This document shows positions 14,069 to 14,727 of a stretch of DNA of 14,727 nucleotides, in pieces. Within the stretch, counting starts at the first letter, position 1. Each line of letters opens with the position of its first letter. A model generated the notes under the pieces. That model saw nothing but the letters and a program-made list of their open reading frames with translations, was not told where the DNA came from and did no database searches. The stretch is from CAMFKD01 sp964436955 (GTDB lineage: Bacteria > Chlamydiota > Chlamydiia > Chlamydiales > JAJFMA01). The position numbers and the translations under genes are program-made. The stretch is taken from contig CAYTFC010000073.1 in NCBI GenBank assembly GCA_964436955.1, positions 1 to 14,727 of the forward strand, given 5' to 3'.

Positions 14069-14608
14069 ATGATTAAAAGCAATCTAGAAGCCGTTGAGTC
14101 TGCATTAACTAAACATGGATTTGCATGTCAGCTAGCAGAGCAAACGAATGAAATCCCTTACCATCGTGTAAATGTTAGTTTCGGGAAGGATGATAAGGGA
14201 CGAGAACGCGTCGCGGTGATCAGGGCAGATAGTTTTCCAATGACACCCGACCCATTGGGGCATGAAAGTGCGTTAGGGGAGCAGGTTTTTCTGCATGTAT
14301 TTGTAGCCTTTCCATTTTTGATGAAGCCCGAAGCAGCTGGGGAATTATCCCGTTTGCTGATGTATTTTAATAAACCCTTAGAGATGCCGGGCTTCGGGGT
14401 TGATGAGATCAATAAGATCGTCTTTTATCGCTATAGTTTGGTTTGTGTCGGCGGGATTATCAAGAGACGACCATTGGTGGCGATGATAGGAACGATCATG
14501 CTTTTGGTAGACTCGCTTACTTCCCAGATTGAGGCAGTAGCAAGTGGCGCTCCTATAGGCGAAGTTCTTCGTTCCACAGTAGAAACGCTCACCAGACGCG
14601 CCGCATAA
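14069..14608 (+). CDS. YbjN-like protein (tentative), divergent from tamAB
   Basis: This is a soluble protein of 179 residues without signal peptide or membrane helix. It resembles YbjN-family proteins, which share an alpha/beta fold with type III secretion chaperones. Shared traits are a central strand-rich part (about 33-55 and 71-82), then a helix with SRLLMYFNKPLEMPGFGVDE (93-112), a strand pair (IVFYRYSLVCVGG) and a long C-terminal helix with MLLVDSLTSQIEAV (143-156). The assignment rests on this overall pattern, so it is tentative; a secretion-chaperone-like protein is the main alternative. The start is clear, since GGAAGG (14058-14063) lies 5 nt before the ATG and an extended -10 lies upstream. 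It is transcribed away from tamA across a 155-bp gap and ends at TAA 14606-14608. Confidence 0.7.
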   Translation: MIKSNLEAVESALTKHGFACQLAEQTNEIPYHRVNVSFGKDDKGRERVAVIRADSFPMTPDPLGHESALGEQVFLHVFVAFPFLMKPEAAGELSRLLMYFNKPLEMPGFGVDEINKIVFYRYSLVCVGGIIKRRPLVAMIGTIMLLVDSLTSQIEAVASGAPIGEVLRSTVETLTRRAA

Positions 14609-14727
14609 TCCCTTAATAAAGTCGGTTTCGGCGACCGTGCGTCTCTGTTGTGTTTTTAGGATTTTTCACCACAGACCCTGATTGCTACCCAATGCTGTCA
14701 ACTTAAAGAAATTCATACAACTCTTCG
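14609..14727. other. 3' flank without visible gene
   Basis: No open frame or RNA gene is visible in these bases. A short imperfect stem (GTCG...CGAC near 14622-14636) and a T5 run about 15-20 nt later might end the preceding transcript, but the stem is too weak to call a terminator. Confidence 0.3.

Overview
This window looks like a piece of the chromosome of a Gram-negative bacterium that lives in or with eukaryotic cells. The best guess is a member of the Chlamydiota (an amoeba-associated 'environmental' chlamydia), but no marker gene fixes the taxonomy. The outer membrane is shown by TamA/TamB and by an MlaE-MlaF-MlaD lipid ABC transporter. The host-associated habit is suggested by a cysteine-type leucine-rich-repeat protein, an ankyrin remnant, a decayed gene and a small helical-repeat protein. 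Ribosome binding sites are often strong (AGGAGG-like) and operon genes are tightly packed or overlapping.

Layout: 1-654 is the 3' part of a leucine-rich-repeat gene made of near-identical 78-bp units (+ strand). 655-1859 is a decayed, gene-poor stretch. It holds a short hairpin, a minus-strand pseudogene (772-1425) with two frameshifts and at least one stop, an AT-rich block with a possible promoter, and the last ankyrin repeat of a lost gene (1675-1848). 1860-5217 is a four-gene minus-strand operon, mlaE-mlaF-mlaD-yqgE, with overlapping or nearly touching genes and a clear sigma70-type promoter at 5256-5284. 5218-5462 carries three copies of a 17-bp palindrome. 5463-7475 is a large-subunit catalase (katE, minus). 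7476-7643 holds a candidate katE promoter and a GTGGAC-rich inverted repeat. 7644-8267 is an unrecognised 207-residue protein built from degenerate repeats of about 36 residues. 8354-13913 is tamA-tamB (minus; tamA is upstream and the two genes are 1 nt apart). 14069-14608 is a divergent gene for a YbjN-like protein with an extended -10 promoter. The last 119 bases show no gene.

How the genes fit together: two separate envelope modules occupy most of the window. MlaE/F/D would move phospholipids between the membranes, with YqgE (unknown function) translated from the same message. TamA (outer-membrane Omp85 barrel) and TamB (periplasm-spanning, AsmA-like) form the translocation and assembly module, which is also implicated in lipid traffic. 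KatE removes hydrogen peroxide. The accessory left end has been reshaped by tandem-repeat expansion and gene decay.

I did not find a convincing wholly new system. The items most worth a second look are the palindrome cluster around the mla promoter, the helical-repeat protein at 7644-8267, the acidic insert in TamA, and the reconstructable pseudogene.
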